Below are positions 1-8,310 of a stretch of DNA of 64,000 nucleotides, piece after piece. A program made the position numbers and the translations under genes. The DNA comes from Rhodospirillales bacterium. GTDB taxonomy: Bacteria > Pseudomonadota > Alphaproteobacteria > Acetobacterales > Acetobacteraceae. Below the pieces are notes generated by a model. That model was not told where the DNA came from, made no database searches, and was given only the letters and a program-made list of their open reading frames with translations. The stretch lies in the NCBI GenBank assembly GCA_025352565.1, contig JANXTF010000128.1, positions 60,819 to 124,818 on the forward strand, read 5' to 3'. The first letter of the stretch is position 1. Each line of letters starts with the position of its first letter.

Positions 1-317
1 GCGCCCATCTCCAGATTCTCGTAGATGGTCATGCGCGGGAACAGCCGCCGCGCCTCCAGCACCGGCGCGATGCCGCGCCGCACGCGCTCGCTGGTGGACA
101 GGCGCTGGATCTCCTGGCCGTCGAAGGCGACGCTGCCGGTGGTCGGGCGCACGATACCCATGATGGTTTTCATGGTGGTGGATTTGCCGGACGCATTGCC
201 GCCGAGCAGCGAGACGATCTCGCCGCGGCCGATGGTGTAGTTCACGCCCTTCAGCACATGCAGGTCGCCATAATGCGTGTTCACGTCGCGGAACGACAGG
301 AGCGTGTCAGGCTGCAT
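1..317 (-). CDS. livF: Branched-chain amino acid ABC transporter ATP-binding protein LivF, cut by the window edge
   Basis: N-terminal 105 codons of an ABC ATPase of the LivF type, one of the two cytoplasmic ATPases of the high-affinity branched-chain amino acid (HAAT) importers. The visible part has the conserved N-terminal strand, the Walker A loop GGNASGKST at residues 39-47, and the Q-loop region with the LivF-like VLEARRLFPRMTIYENLEMG. Walker A reads N-A-S where N-G-A or N-G-S is usual. The ATG lies 11 bases inside the end of the upstream LivM-LivG gene, so the two are translationally coupled. The remainder lies beyond base 1. Substrate cannot be read from the ATPase. Confidence 0.92.
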   Translation of the reverse strand, partial: MQPDTLLSFRDVNTHYGDLHVLKGVNYTIGRGEIVSLLGGNASGKSTTMKTIMGIVRPTTGSVAFDGQEIQRLSTSERVRRGIAPVLEARRLFPRMTIYENLEMG

Positions 318-2316
318 TCGCCGCCTCCCCTGCCGCCCGGCCGAGATAGGCGCGGAGCACTTCCTCGTTGCGTCGCACCTCCTCCGGCCGGCCTTCGGTG
401 ATCTTGTCGCCATGGTCGAGCACGATGACCGTATCCGCGAGCCGTGTGACCACATCGAGCTTGTGCTCGATCAGCAGGATGGTGAGCCCAAGGTTGTTCA
501 GGCTTTTGATCTGTTCGGCGAGTTCCAGGGTTTCCGCCGGATTCATGCCGGCGGTGGGTTCGTCGAGAAGGAGTATCTTGGGCTGGGAGGCGAGTGCCCT
601 GGCAATCTCGACCCTGCGGCGGTTGGCGTAGGAAAGCGCGCTGACCATCTGGTTCGCGCGCGGTGTCAGGCGGTTGCCGAACAAAGCGATGATGTTCAGC
701 GCCCAGTCGCGCGCACGTGCCTCCTCCGCGCGCACCCAGGCCAGGCGAAGCACCGCGCCGAACGGGCCTGTGCGGAGGCGCGCATGCTGGCCAACCAGCA
801 CGTTCTCCAGCACTGTGAGGTTGGGGAACAGCCGGATGTTCTGGAAGGTACGCGCGACGCCAACCTTCAGGATGTCATGCGGTGCCAGGCCGATCAGTTC
901 GCGGCCATGGAATTTGATGCTGCCGCCATCGGCCGGCGTGAGGCCGGTGATGACGTTGAACAAGGTGGACTTGCCCGAACCGTTCGGCCCGATCACTGCC
1001 ACAACGCCACCCGCGGGCACGGTGATGTCCACCTTGTTGAGCGCGGTGAGCCCGCCGAAGCGGACGATGACGCCGCGCACGTCAAGCGCGTTGCCCGTTT
1101 CGCGATCCTGGGTGCCAAGAGCTTCCAATCCGGTGAAACCACCGCGCCGCACCACGGCATGTTGCGCGTCGAGGCTGAGCGCGGCGGTCTTGCGGGTGGC
1201 GGGAATGAGACCCTCGCGGCGGAACAACATCATCACCACAAGGATGATGCCGAAGATCAACTCGATGCTCTCCACCAGATCGACGCGGCCGAGCGCCCCG
1301 ATTCCGGTCAGTTCGCCGAGCGCGTGGATCCATTGCGTGAGATCCTGGAGGAACCATGATTGCAGCAGTTGCAGGATCGCGGCACCCAGCACCACGCCCC
1401 ACACGCTGCCCATGCCGCCGAGCACGACCATGACCAGGATCATGGTGGAGACCGGGAAGCCGAACATCTCGGGTGTCGCGGTCTGCAGCTTGGCCACGAA
1501 GAACACGCCCGTCATGCCGGCGAAGGCCGCACCGATGGCAAACGCAAGCAGCTTGAAGCGCATGACGTTGACGCCCATCGCGCTTGCCGCGACCTCGTCC
1601 TCGCGGATCGACATCCAGGCACGCCCGATGCGGCTGTCGCGCAGGCGGATGGAGACGAAGATCAGCAGCGCCACCATCGCCATGCCGACATAGTAGTACG
1701 GCGTCGCGCTGACGCCGAAGCTGGTGCCGAACAGGCGCGGCGCCTGCACGCCGTTGAGCCCGGCCGCGCCGTTGGTCACCTTGTCCATGTTGCGGGCCAC
1801 GATCGGCACGATCTCGCCGAAGCCCAATGTCACGATGGCGAGGTAGTCGCCGCGCAGCCGCAATGTCGGTGCGCCGAACAGCACGCCGAAGAAGGCCGCG
1901 ACGACGGCAGCCGTCGGCAGCGCGATCCAGAAGGACAGCGTGAAATGCACGAGGTCCGGGCCGCCTTGGTTGATCTTCTCGACGAGCCCCACGAACGCCA
2001 GAGGGTCCCAGAACGAGGTCCATGGCGGCATCACCTGGAACGCGGTGAAGATGCCGTAATAATAGGCGCCGATGGCGAAGAACGCGGCGTAGCCGAGGTC
2101 GAGCAGTCCAGCGAACCCGACTACGATGTTCAGGCCGAGCGCCAGCGTCGCGTAGGCGCTGGCATTGGCCATGCTGTCAATGTCGGCGTCGTTGTCGTGC
2201 AGCACCGGAAACAGCAAAATGAACAGCGTCAGCAGCCCGACCCCGATCTGCTTGCGGCGAGCGAACGGCAGCGCCATGAACGGGCGGGCGAGGCGCGCGG
2301 CGGCAAGTGAGACCAT
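307..2316 (-). CDS. livMG: LivM-LivG fusion: ABC permease joined to ATP-binding protein
   Basis: A 669-aa single ORF that joins two normally separate HAAT subunits. Residues 1-368 are a LivM-type permease with multiple hydrophobic segments. Residues 411-660 are a LivG-type ATPase with Walker A GPNGSGKST (443-451), signature LSYANRRRVEIARALA (561 on) and Walker B ILLLDEP (581-587). A linker of about 40 residues separates them. The ATG has AGGAG six bases upstream and lies just after the livH stop. The frame is continuous through the joint, so this is a true fusion and not two overlapping genes. It would form the inner-membrane translocator with LivH and LivF. Such fusions occur in some alphaproteobacteria. 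Confidence 0.93.
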   Translation of the reverse strand: MVSLAAARLARPFMALPFARRKQIGVGLLTLFILLFPVLHDNDADIDSMANASAYATLALGLNIVVGFAGLLDLGYAAFFAIGAYYYGIFTAFQVMPPWTSFWDPLAFVGLVEKINQGGPDLVHFTLSFWIALPTAAVVAAFFGVLFGAPTLRLRGDYLAIVTLGFGEIVPIVARNMDKVTNGAAGLNGVQAPRLFGTSFGVSATPYYYVGMAMVALLIFVSIRLRDSRIGRAWMSIREDEVAASAMGVNVMRFKLLAFAIGAAFAGMTGVFFVAKLQTATPEMFGFPVSTMILVMVVLGGMGSVWGVVLGAAILQLLQSWFLQDLTQWIHALGELTGIGALGRVDLVESIELIFGIILVVMMLFRREGLIPATRKTAALSLDAQHAVVRRGGFTGLEALGTQDRETGNALDVRGVIVRFGGLTALNKVDITVPAGGVVAVIGPNGSGKSTLFNVITGLTPADGGSIKFHGRELIGLAPHDILKVGVARTFQNIRLFPNLTVLENVLVGQHARLRTGPFGAVLRLAWVRAEEARARDWALNIIALFGNRLTPRANQMVSALSYANRRRVEIARALASQPKILLLDEPTAGMNPAETLELAEQIKSLNNLGLTILLIEHKLDVVTRLADTVIVLDHGDKITEGRPEEVRRNEEVLRAYLGRAAGEAANAA

Positions 2317-2324
2317 GTGCGCTC

Positions 2325-3254
2325 CTAGCTTTTGTTGGGGGCCACGCGGCCGAGCAGGCCCGACGGTCGGAACACCAGCACGAGCACGAGGATCGAGAAG
2401 ATGATGACGTCGGTCCAGCCGGTCGCGATCATCTGCCCGCTGACCGCCTCGATCAGGCCGATGATGACGCCGCCGAGCATCGCCCCTGGCACGTTGCCGA
2501 TGCCGCCGAGCACGGCGGCGGTGAAGGCGCGGAGCCCCGCGTTGAAGCCGACGATGAAGCTCGTGAAATTATAGTACAGCCCGAAAATCATGCCTCCTGC
2601 GCCGGCGAGGGCCGAGCCCAGGAAAAACGCCGTCATGATGACGCGATCGACCTCGACGCCCATCATCCGCGCGGCCTCGGGGTCTTGCGCCGTCGCGCGC
2701 ATCGCTTTGCCGAGGCGGGTGTACTGAACGAAATAGGTGAGGCCACCCATGAGCAGAAGCGCGATCACCCAGATCAGCACCTCGCGCAGCCGCAACACCG
2801 CGCCGCCGATGGCCCACTGGATCGGGGGCAGCGGATTGGGGAAATTCTTGGCGTCCGCGCCGATGGTGAGCAGCACGATGTTGAACAGGATGTAGGACAC
2901 GCCGATCGTGGTGATCATCGCCGCCGGACCCTTCACCCCCCGCAAGGGCCGCAGCAGAAAGCGGTAAATCAGCACGCCCAGCGTGCCGGTGAACATCGTC
3001 GTGGCCAAAAACGCCACGAAGAGAACGCCGACCAACGGAAAGCCGCTCATCACCGTCTGCTGCCCGACCACGCCCATCGCCTCGAGCGCCATCAGCGCCA
3101 CGAAGCTGCCCACCATGAAGATGTTGAAGTGGGAGAAGTTGATGAGTTCGAGAATACCGTAGACCAGCGTGAAGCCGAGGGCGAGCAGCGCGTACATGGC
3201 GCCGAGACTCAACCCGTTGATGGCCTGCTGCACGAGCAGGTCGGTGGCTGTCAT
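2325..3254 (-). CDS. livH: Branched-chain amino acid ABC transporter permease LivH
   Basis: A 309-aa polytopic membrane protein of the LivH family, the second permease of the HAAT importer. It has the characteristic N-terminal QQAINGLSLGAMYALLALG segment (from about residue 9) and about eight hydrophobic helices, ending in a short basic tail. Length fits the family (about 290-310 aa). AGGA lies eight bases before the ATG. It is followed at once by the LivM-LivG fusion with an 8-base gap, so it is cotranscribed with it. It is separated from the upstream binding protein by about 145 bases holding a palindromic repeat. Confidence 0.94.
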   Translation of the reverse strand: MTATDLLVQQAINGLSLGAMYALLALGFTLVYGILELINFSHFNIFMVGSFVALMALEAMGVVGQQTVMSGFPLVGVLFVAFLATTMFTGTLGVLIYRFLLRPLRGVKGPAAMITTIGVSYILFNIVLLTIGADAKNFPNPLPPIQWAIGGAVLRLREVLIWVIALLLMGGLTYFVQYTRLGKAMRATAQDPEAARMMGVEVDRVIMTAFFLGSALAGAGGMIFGLYYNFTSFIVGFNAGLRAFTAAVLGGIGNVPGAMLGGVIIGLIEAVSGQMIATGWTDVIIFSILVLVLVFRPSGLLGRVAPNKS

Positions 3255-3275
3255 TCAGTTGTCCTGAAAAGATGC

Positions 3276-3371
3276 CATTGCGAGCCGCCTCTTGGCGGCG
3301 CGGCAATCCAGAGATGCACCGTCGATCATGCCGGTATCCTGGATCGCCGCGCCGCTTCATTCCTCGCAATG
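3276..3371. repeat. Palindromic intergenic repeat (REP/MITE-like)
   Basis: A 96-bp imperfect palindrome between livK and livH. The outer arms CATTGCGAG and CTCGCAATG are exact reverse complements. The inner arms GCGGCGCGGCAATCCAG (3295-3311) and CTGGATCGCCGCGCCGC (3339-3355) pair with one mismatch. Repeats of this outline are scattered between genes in many alphaproteobacteria. As RNA it would form a long hairpin between livK and livH, which could reduce expression of the membrane subunits relative to the binding protein. Only one copy was seen in the window. Confidence 0.75.
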
Positions 3372-3400
3372 ACGGCGGAGCGTCAGATGACGGCGGAGTG

Positions 3401-4639
3401 TCAGGCCTGAGGCGCGACGCCCACGTATTTATATTGGCCGTCGATATCGTCGAGCGGCTTCGCGTCGTTCTTGTGGATCTGAAAGACGCTCACGACCTTG
3501 CTTTGCAGATCGCCGTTCGCGTCGAACGAGACCTCACCCTGCAACGTCGAGACCTTGTCGGACTGGATCGCGTCGCGCACCGCGTCGCGGTTCACCGGCT
3601 TGCCGGACGCCGCGATTTTCTTCGCCGCCGCGATAATGACGAGGGCTGCGTCATAGGAGGTGATCGAGTAGTCCTCGGGCGGCACGCCGAACTTCTTCTT
3701 ATAGTCCGCGACCCATTTGGTGAGCTTGTCGTCCTCGGTCAGATGCGGGGACGCGATGGTGGCATACCAGCCCTCGACGGCGGGGAAGCCCACGGCGGTC
3801 AGCATCTCGGGGCTGTACACGCCATCGCCACCCGCCTTGATGACCTTGGGAATGATCTCGTACGCCTGCTTGGCAAGCTTCGTGCCGGCCTGGCCGACGC
3901 CACCGTAAAACAGCGAGTCCGGATTGAGCGACTTGATCTTGGTCAGGATCGCCGCGTAGTCGGCGGCCTTGGGGTCCAAGCGGTCGCGACCGAGGATCTT
4001 GATGCCCTTCTTTTCCGCCTGGCCCTGGAACGCGTCGGCGAGGCCCACGCCATAGGCGCCTGAATCGTCGAGCACATAGACCGACTTCACCTTCAGCGTC
4101 TCGGCGAAGTAGTTGGCCATGTTCGGACCCTGGAATGCGTCCGTGGTGACGGTGCGGAAATAGATCGCCTTGCCGGCCGGGCGGTATTGCTGGGCGAATT
4201 TCGGGTCGGTGATGTCGGGGTTGGTCGAACTGGGCGTGATGATCGCGAGGTTGCCGGCGCTCAGGATCGGCGCCATCGCCTTGCCAGCGCCCGACATTTG
4301 CGGGCCGACGGCGGCGATGGTGTCCTTGTCGGACACCATTTTACGGGCATTGGTCGCGGCCTGCGCCGGATCGTACTGGCCGGCGGTGGCAGTGCCGTCA
4401 TCGTATTTCACCGCCTCGAACTTGTAGCCCTTGACCTCATGCTTCGCGTTGGCCTCGTCGATCGCCATGATCGCGCCATTCGCGATGCGGGTGGCCGAAG
4501 TCGCGTCAGCGCCGGTGAACGACAGGTTGATGCCGATCTTGATGACCTTGTCGGCCACCTGGGCCGAGGCGACGCCGCCGAGGCCGCTGGCGGCGGCCAC
4601 GGCGGCGGCGGTCTTGATCGCGTAACGACGGGTCAGCAT
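3401..4639 (-). CDS. livK: Periplasmic branched-chain amino acid binding protein (LivK-type)
   Basis: A 412-aa type I periplasmic solute-binding protein of the Leu/Ile/Val family. Residues 1-26 form a signal peptide with a twin-Arg start (MLTRRYAIKTAAAVAAASG) and an AQ cleavage region. The mature part begins with KIGINLSFTGADA, the usual first strand of the fold, and has the conserved GPQMSGAGKAMAP and ITPSSTNPDI segments. GGGAGA precedes the ATG. It is the first gene of the liv operon here (livK, livH, livMG, livF). The true ligand may be another amino acid or amide. Confidence 0.92.
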   Translation of the reverse strand: MLTRRYAIKTAAAVAAASGLGGVASAQVADKVIKIGINLSFTGADATSATRIANGAIMAIDEANAKHEVKGYKFEAVKYDDGTATAGQYDPAQAATNARKMVSDKDTIAAVGPQMSGAGKAMAPILSAGNLAIITPSSTNPDITDPKFAQQYRPAGKAIYFRTVTTDAFQGPNMANYFAETLKVKSVYVLDDSGAYGVGLADAFQGQAEKKGIKILGRDRLDPKAADYAAILTKIKSLNPDSLFYGGVGQAGTKLAKQAYEIIPKVIKAGGDGVYSPEMLTAVGFPAVEGWYATIASPHLTEDDKLTKWVADYKKKFGVPPEDYSITSYDAALVIIAAAKKIAASGKPVNRDAVRDAIQSDKVSTLQGEVSFDANGDLQSKVVSVFQIHKNDAKPLDDIDGQYKYVGVAPQA

Positions 4640-4784
4640 GGCGGTTCTCCCAAGGACAAAACTTCGATGACGATGACGCAGCCATGTCTGGCTTGCAAGT
4701 CAGTCATTCGCGCGAGGCAGCCTGTGTGCGAACGGTATAGCAAGCGCCATGCTCAGCGACGGGAACGCTGCTAGAAACCGCGCC

Positions 4785-6587
4785 ATGGCCCCTCCCCTGC
4801 TTCATCTTCAGTCGATCGCCCTCACTCTGGGCACCGCTCGGCTTCTGTCGGACGCCGAACTCGCCGTCGGTGCCGGGGACCGCGTGTGCCTGGTCGGACG
4901 CAACGGTTCCGGCAAATCCACTCTGCTCAAGATCGCGGCAGGATTGCTCGCGTCGGATGGGGGAACCCGCTTCGTGCAGCCGGGCGCCACGGTGCGCTAT
5001 CTGCCGCAGGAGCCGGACCTCAGCGGGTTCGCCGATGTGCGGGCCTTCGTGGATGCCGGGCTCGGGCCGAGCGACGACCCCTATCGCGCGACCTACCTGC
5101 TGGAGCAATTGGGCCTGACAGGCGCCGAGAAGCCGGAGCGGCTTTCGGGCGGCGAGGCGCGGCGGGCGGCCCTGGCGCGCACCCTCGCCCCCTCGCCCGA
5201 CATTCTGCTGCTGGACGAGCCGACCAACCATCTGGACCTGCCGGCAATCGCCTGGCTGGAGGCTGAGCTTGCCTCGCTGCGCTCGGCCCTTGTCGTCATC
5301 AGCCATGACCGGCGGCTGCTGGAGCGGTTGTCCAAAAGCATCGTGTGGCTGGATCGCGGCATCACCCGGCGGATCGACCGTGGGTTCGCGGCGTTCGACG
5401 GCTGGCGCGACGAGACGCTGGAGCAGGAGGCGCGCGACCAGCACAAGCTCGACCGCAAGCTGGTGATGGAGGAGGACTGGCTGCGCTACGGCGTGACCGC
5501 GCGGCGCAAGCGCAACGTGAAGCGCCTGGCCGATCTGCACACGCTGCGGGAGCGCACCCGCCAGGCGCAGGGTCCGGCGGGTGGCCCGAAGCTGGCGGCG
5601 GCGGGTGCCGACATCTCGGGCCGGCAGGTGTCGGTGGCAACCAATATCTCGAAATCGTTCGGCGGCCGGACGGTGGTGCGCGATTTCCGCACCCGCATCA
5701 TGCGCGGCGACCGGGTGGGCATCATCGGGCCGAACGGCGCGGGCAAGACCACGCTGCTGAACATGCTGATCGGGCTGGCGCAGCCGGACGAGGGCACGGT
5801 GCAGATGGGTGCGAGCCTGCGGATCGCCGCGCTGGATCAGCGCCGGGAAAGCCTCGACCCCAAGCGCACGCTGGCCGACACGCTGACCGGCGGCAAGGGC
5901 GACACGGTCGAGGTGAACGGGCAGACGCGCCATGTGATCGGCTACATGAAGGACTTCCTGTTCGCGCCGGAGCAGGCGCGCACGCCGGTGGGCGTGCTTT
6001 CGGGCGGCGAGCGCGGGCGGCTGACGCTCGCGGTGGCGTTGGCCAAGCCGTCCAATCTGCTGGTGCTGGACGAGCCCACCAACGACCTCGATCTGGAGAC
6101 GCTGGAGTTGTTGCAGGAGATGCTGGCCGATTATGCTGGCACGGTGATGCTGGTGAGCCATGACCGCGATTTTCTCGACCGCGTGGCGACCTCGGTCATC
6201 AACGCCGAGGGCGACGGCAAATGGCAGGAATACGCGGGCGGCTACAGCGACATGCTGATCCAGCGTGGCGAGCGGGTGCCGTCGGCGGCGAGCAAGTCCG
6301 CGCGGAGCGGGGGCACGGTGAGCATCGCGCCGGCATCGGCCACGCGGATGCGGAAGATGTCGTTCAAGGACAAGCATGCGCTGGACAATCTGCCCAAGCA
6401 GATCGCCGGCTTGCAGGCCGACATCGCCAAGGCGCAGCGCATATTGTCGGACCCGAAGCTGTACGCGCGTGATCCGAAGGGCTTCCAGCGGGCTTCGGAC
6501 GCGCTGAACGCGGCCGAGACGGAGTTGGCGGGGGCGGAGGAGCGTTGGTTGGAGTTGGAGTTGATGCGGGAATTGGTGGAGGCCTGA
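4785..6587 (+). CDS. uup: ABC-F family ATPase Uup
   Basis: A 600-aa protein with two ABC ATPase domains and no membrane segment. The first Walker A is GRNGSGKST (residues 38-46), followed by RLSGGEARRAALARTLA and ILLLDEPTNHLDL. A second set is GPNGAGKTT, LSGGERGRLTLAVALA and LLVLDEPTNDLDL. An ABC-F linker lies between. The last 80 residues are a charged coiled coil typical of the Uup subgroup. ABC-F proteins act on ribosomes and Uup also on branched DNA. I chose the ATG at 4785 (MAPPLLHLQ) because similarity begins there; 4749 is in frame but adds a tail unlike the family. Neither start has a strong ribosome site. It is divergent from livK. Confidence 0.9.
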   Translation: MAPPLLHLQSIALTLGTARLLSDAELAVGAGDRVCLVGRNGSGKSTLLKIAAGLLASDGGTRFVQPGATVRYLPQEPDLSGFADVRAFVDAGLGPSDDPYRATYLLEQLGLTGAEKPERLSGGEARRAALARTLAPSPDILLLDEPTNHLDLPAIAWLEAELASLRSALVVISHDRRLLERLSKSIVWLDRGITRRIDRGFAAFDGWRDETLEQEARDQHKLDRKLVMEEDWLRYGVTARRKRNVKRLADLHTLRERTRQAQGPAGGPKLAAAGADISGRQVSVATNISKSFGGRTVVRDFRTRIMRGDRVGIIGPNGAGKTTLLNMLIGLAQPDEGTVQMGASLRIAALDQRRESLDPKRTLADTLTGGKGDTVEVNGQTRHVIGYMKDFLFAPEQARTPVGVLSGGERGRLTLAVALAKPSNLLVLDEPTNDLDLETLELLQEMLADYAGTVMLVSHDRDFLDRVATSVINAEGDGKWQEYAGGYSDMLIQRGERVPSAASKSARSGGTVSIAPASATRMRKMSFKDKHALDNLPKQIAGLQADIAKAQRILSDPKLYARDPKGFQRASDALNAAETELAGAEERWLELELMRELVEA

Positions 6588-6680
6588 CCAGGCCACGCGG
6601 CAGTTCCCGCGCGGAGGGGCAACTTAGCCTGGCGGTTCGGCGTTGCGAAGTCAGACAGACCTTTGGGAGACGTTGCCGCC

Positions 6681-6956
6681 ATGCCCGATCTTCCCTCCGG
6701 CGCCGCGGCGCCGTCCAGCACTCCCGCGCCGCGCCGCATGACCGGGCGGCTGTTGTTGGTGCAAGAGTCGCGCTTCGTGCTGGTGGGCGACAACAGCGTG
6801 GCCAAGCAGTTCCAGCTTGCCCACACCGCCGATATCGAGCCGCATGATTTGCCGCCTCTGCTCCATGCGCGGCAACGGGTGACGGTGGAATACCGCCAGA
6901 CCAGCGATCTGTGGGCCGACACCGCGACGCGCATCGTGGCCGCAAGCCCCGGGTGA
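6681..6956 (+). CDS. Small hypothetical protein
   Basis: A 91-aa protein that I do not recognise. The first 22 residues are rich in Pro, Ser and Ala and look disordered. Residues 23-90 look like a small folded beta domain: RLLLVQESRFVLVGDNSV and RVTVEYRQTSD alternate hydrophobic and polar residues. No signal peptide or metal motif is visible. I chose the ATG at 6681 because GGGAGA lies about ten bases before it; an upstream in-frame start at 6663 lacks this. It stands alone between uup and moeA on the same strand. Confidence 0.6.
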   Translation: MPDLPSGAAAPSSTPAPRRMTGRLLLVQESRFVLVGDNSVAKQFQLAHTADIEPHDLPPLLHARQRVTVEYRQTSDLWADTATRIVAASPG

Positions 6957-6991
6957 GCGCGGCTTGCATCGCCGCCGCCCGTGCCTTCCGC

Positions 6992-7020
6992 TTGACTATT
7001 TCGCGGTGACGCAGCCCATA
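6992..7020 (+). promoter_or_regulatory. Possible sigma-70 promoter for moeA
   Basis: TTGACT (6992-6997) is followed after 17 bases by CCCATA (7015-7020), about 50 bases before the moeA start. The -35 is good and the -10 is poor. It lies in the only non-coding gap before moeA. No molybdenum-responsive RNA fold or ModE-like palindrome was seen. Confidence 0.25.
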
Positions 7021-7071
7021 CCGGGGGATGCAGAACCCGCTTCCTGACCCGCCTCCCGACGAGGCTTAGCC

Positions 7072-8310
7072 ATGGCGCAACTCAGCGACGATTGCTTCGC
7101 TTTCGGCGGCGCGCTGCTGCCTCTCGCCGAGGCGCAGGCGCGGATGGCGGCCTTATTCTCGTGTGTGGCGGGAACCGAGACGGTGCCGCCGGAAGCGGGA
7201 CGCATCCTCGCCGCGCCGGTCGTGGCCGCGATCGATCTTCCGCCAGAGACCAATTCCGCCGTGGATGGCTACGCGATCCGCCATGCCGATCTGCTTGGCG
7301 GAACCGACAGCCTTCTGCCTCTGGAGGGTCGGGTGGCCGCCGGCGACGGAGCGCCCGGCGTTCTGCTCCCTGGTGCGGCCATGCGCGTGTTCACCGGCGC
7401 CGTGCTGCCGGCGGGAGCCGACACGGTGATGATGCAGGAGGATTGCGAGGAACGCGCCGGCGGGGTGCTGATCCGCCCCGGCATCCGTCTCGGCGCCAAC
7501 CGGCGGCCGGCGGGCGAGGATGTTGCGACAGGCGAGGCGGCGCTGGAAGCGGGCCGCAGGCTGACGCCGCCCGATCTGGCGTTGCTGGCGGCGTTGGGCG
7601 TGACGCGCGTGGCGGTGAGGCAGCGCCTGCGGGTGGCGGTGTTCTCGACCGGTAACGAACTGATCGATCCGCCCTCCCCGCTTTCGCCGGGCCGCATCTA
7701 TGACGCCAATCGATCGATGCTGTTGGCGATGCTCGGTTTGCTCGGCGTCCGGCCGGTCGATGGCGGCATCCTGCCTGACGACGCCGATGCGACCGCGGAC
7801 GCATTACGGCGTGCTGCCGGGAGGGTGGACCTCGTTGTCACCTCGGGCGGCGTCTCGACCGGCGAGGAGGACCATGTGCGGGCGGCGCTGACGCGCATCG
7901 GCAGCCTCGCGTTCTGGCGGGTGGCGATCAAACCGGGGCGGCCGGTGGCGGTGGGCGAGATCGCAGGCACTCCGATGATCGGGTTGCCGGGCAACCCGGT
8001 GGCGGCCCTGGTGACATTCGCGGCGCTGGGACGCCCGCTGCTGGACCGGCTGGCGGGGGCTGCCTATGTGCCGCCGCCGCGCTTTCAAGTGGCGAGCGGC
8101 TTCGCCTACCGCAAGAAGCTGGGACGGCGGGAATATGTGCGGGTGACGCTTGGCGCGGACGGGGTCGCGCGGCGGTTTCCCAAGGAGGGGGCCGGGATCA
8201 TCACCTCAATCACGCGAAGCGACGCGCTGATGGAGTTGCCGGAAGACATGACCACGATGGCACCGGGCGACATGGCGCCCTGCATCCCTTTGGCTTTGCT
8301 GCATGGTTGA
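7072..8310 (+). CDS. moeA: Molybdopterin molybdenumtransferase MoeA
   Basis: A 412-aa cytoplasmic enzyme that inserts molybdate into adenylylated molybdopterin, the last step of Moco formation. The family landmarks are present in order: ETNSAVDGYAIR, FTGAVLPAGADTVMMQED, FSTGNEL, VTSGGVSTGEEDHV (the MPT-binding GGxSxGxxD motif) and GLPGNPVAALVTF. Length matches MoeA (about 410). GAGG precedes the ATG. It overlaps fdhD by eight bases and mobA lies just beyond, making a Moco maturation block. Confidence 0.95.
   Translation: MAQLSDDCFAFGGALLPLAEAQARMAALFSCVAGTETVPPEAGRILAAPVVAAIDLPPETNSAVDGYAIRHADLLGGTDSLLPLEGRVAAGDGAPGVLLPGAAMRVFTGAVLPAGADTVMMQEDCEERAGGVLIRPGIRLGANRRPAGEDVATGEAALEAGRRLTPPDLALLAALGVTRVAVRQRLRVAVFSTGNELIDPPSPLSPGRIYDANRSMLLAMLGLLGVRPVDGGILPDDADATADALRRAAGRVDLVVTSGGVSTGEEDHVRAALTRIGSLAFWRVAIKPGRPVAVGEIAGTPMIGLPGNPVAALVTFAALGRPLLDRLAGAAYVPPPRFQVASGFAYRKKLGRREYVRVTLGADGVARRFPKEGAGIITSITRSDALMELPEDMTTMAPGDMAPCIPLALLHG

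Noticed and set aside
1360..3410. Long plus-strand frames opposite the liv genes
   Set aside because: Glu/His/Arg/Gln-rich translations with no motifs; the minus-strand LivM-LivG and LivH are unambiguous.
4704..6596. 630-codon open frame on the minus strand opposite uup
   Set aside because: It is Arg/Gln/His/Pro-rich without domain likeness and mirrors the well-supported uup. Long antisense frames are expected at this GC content.
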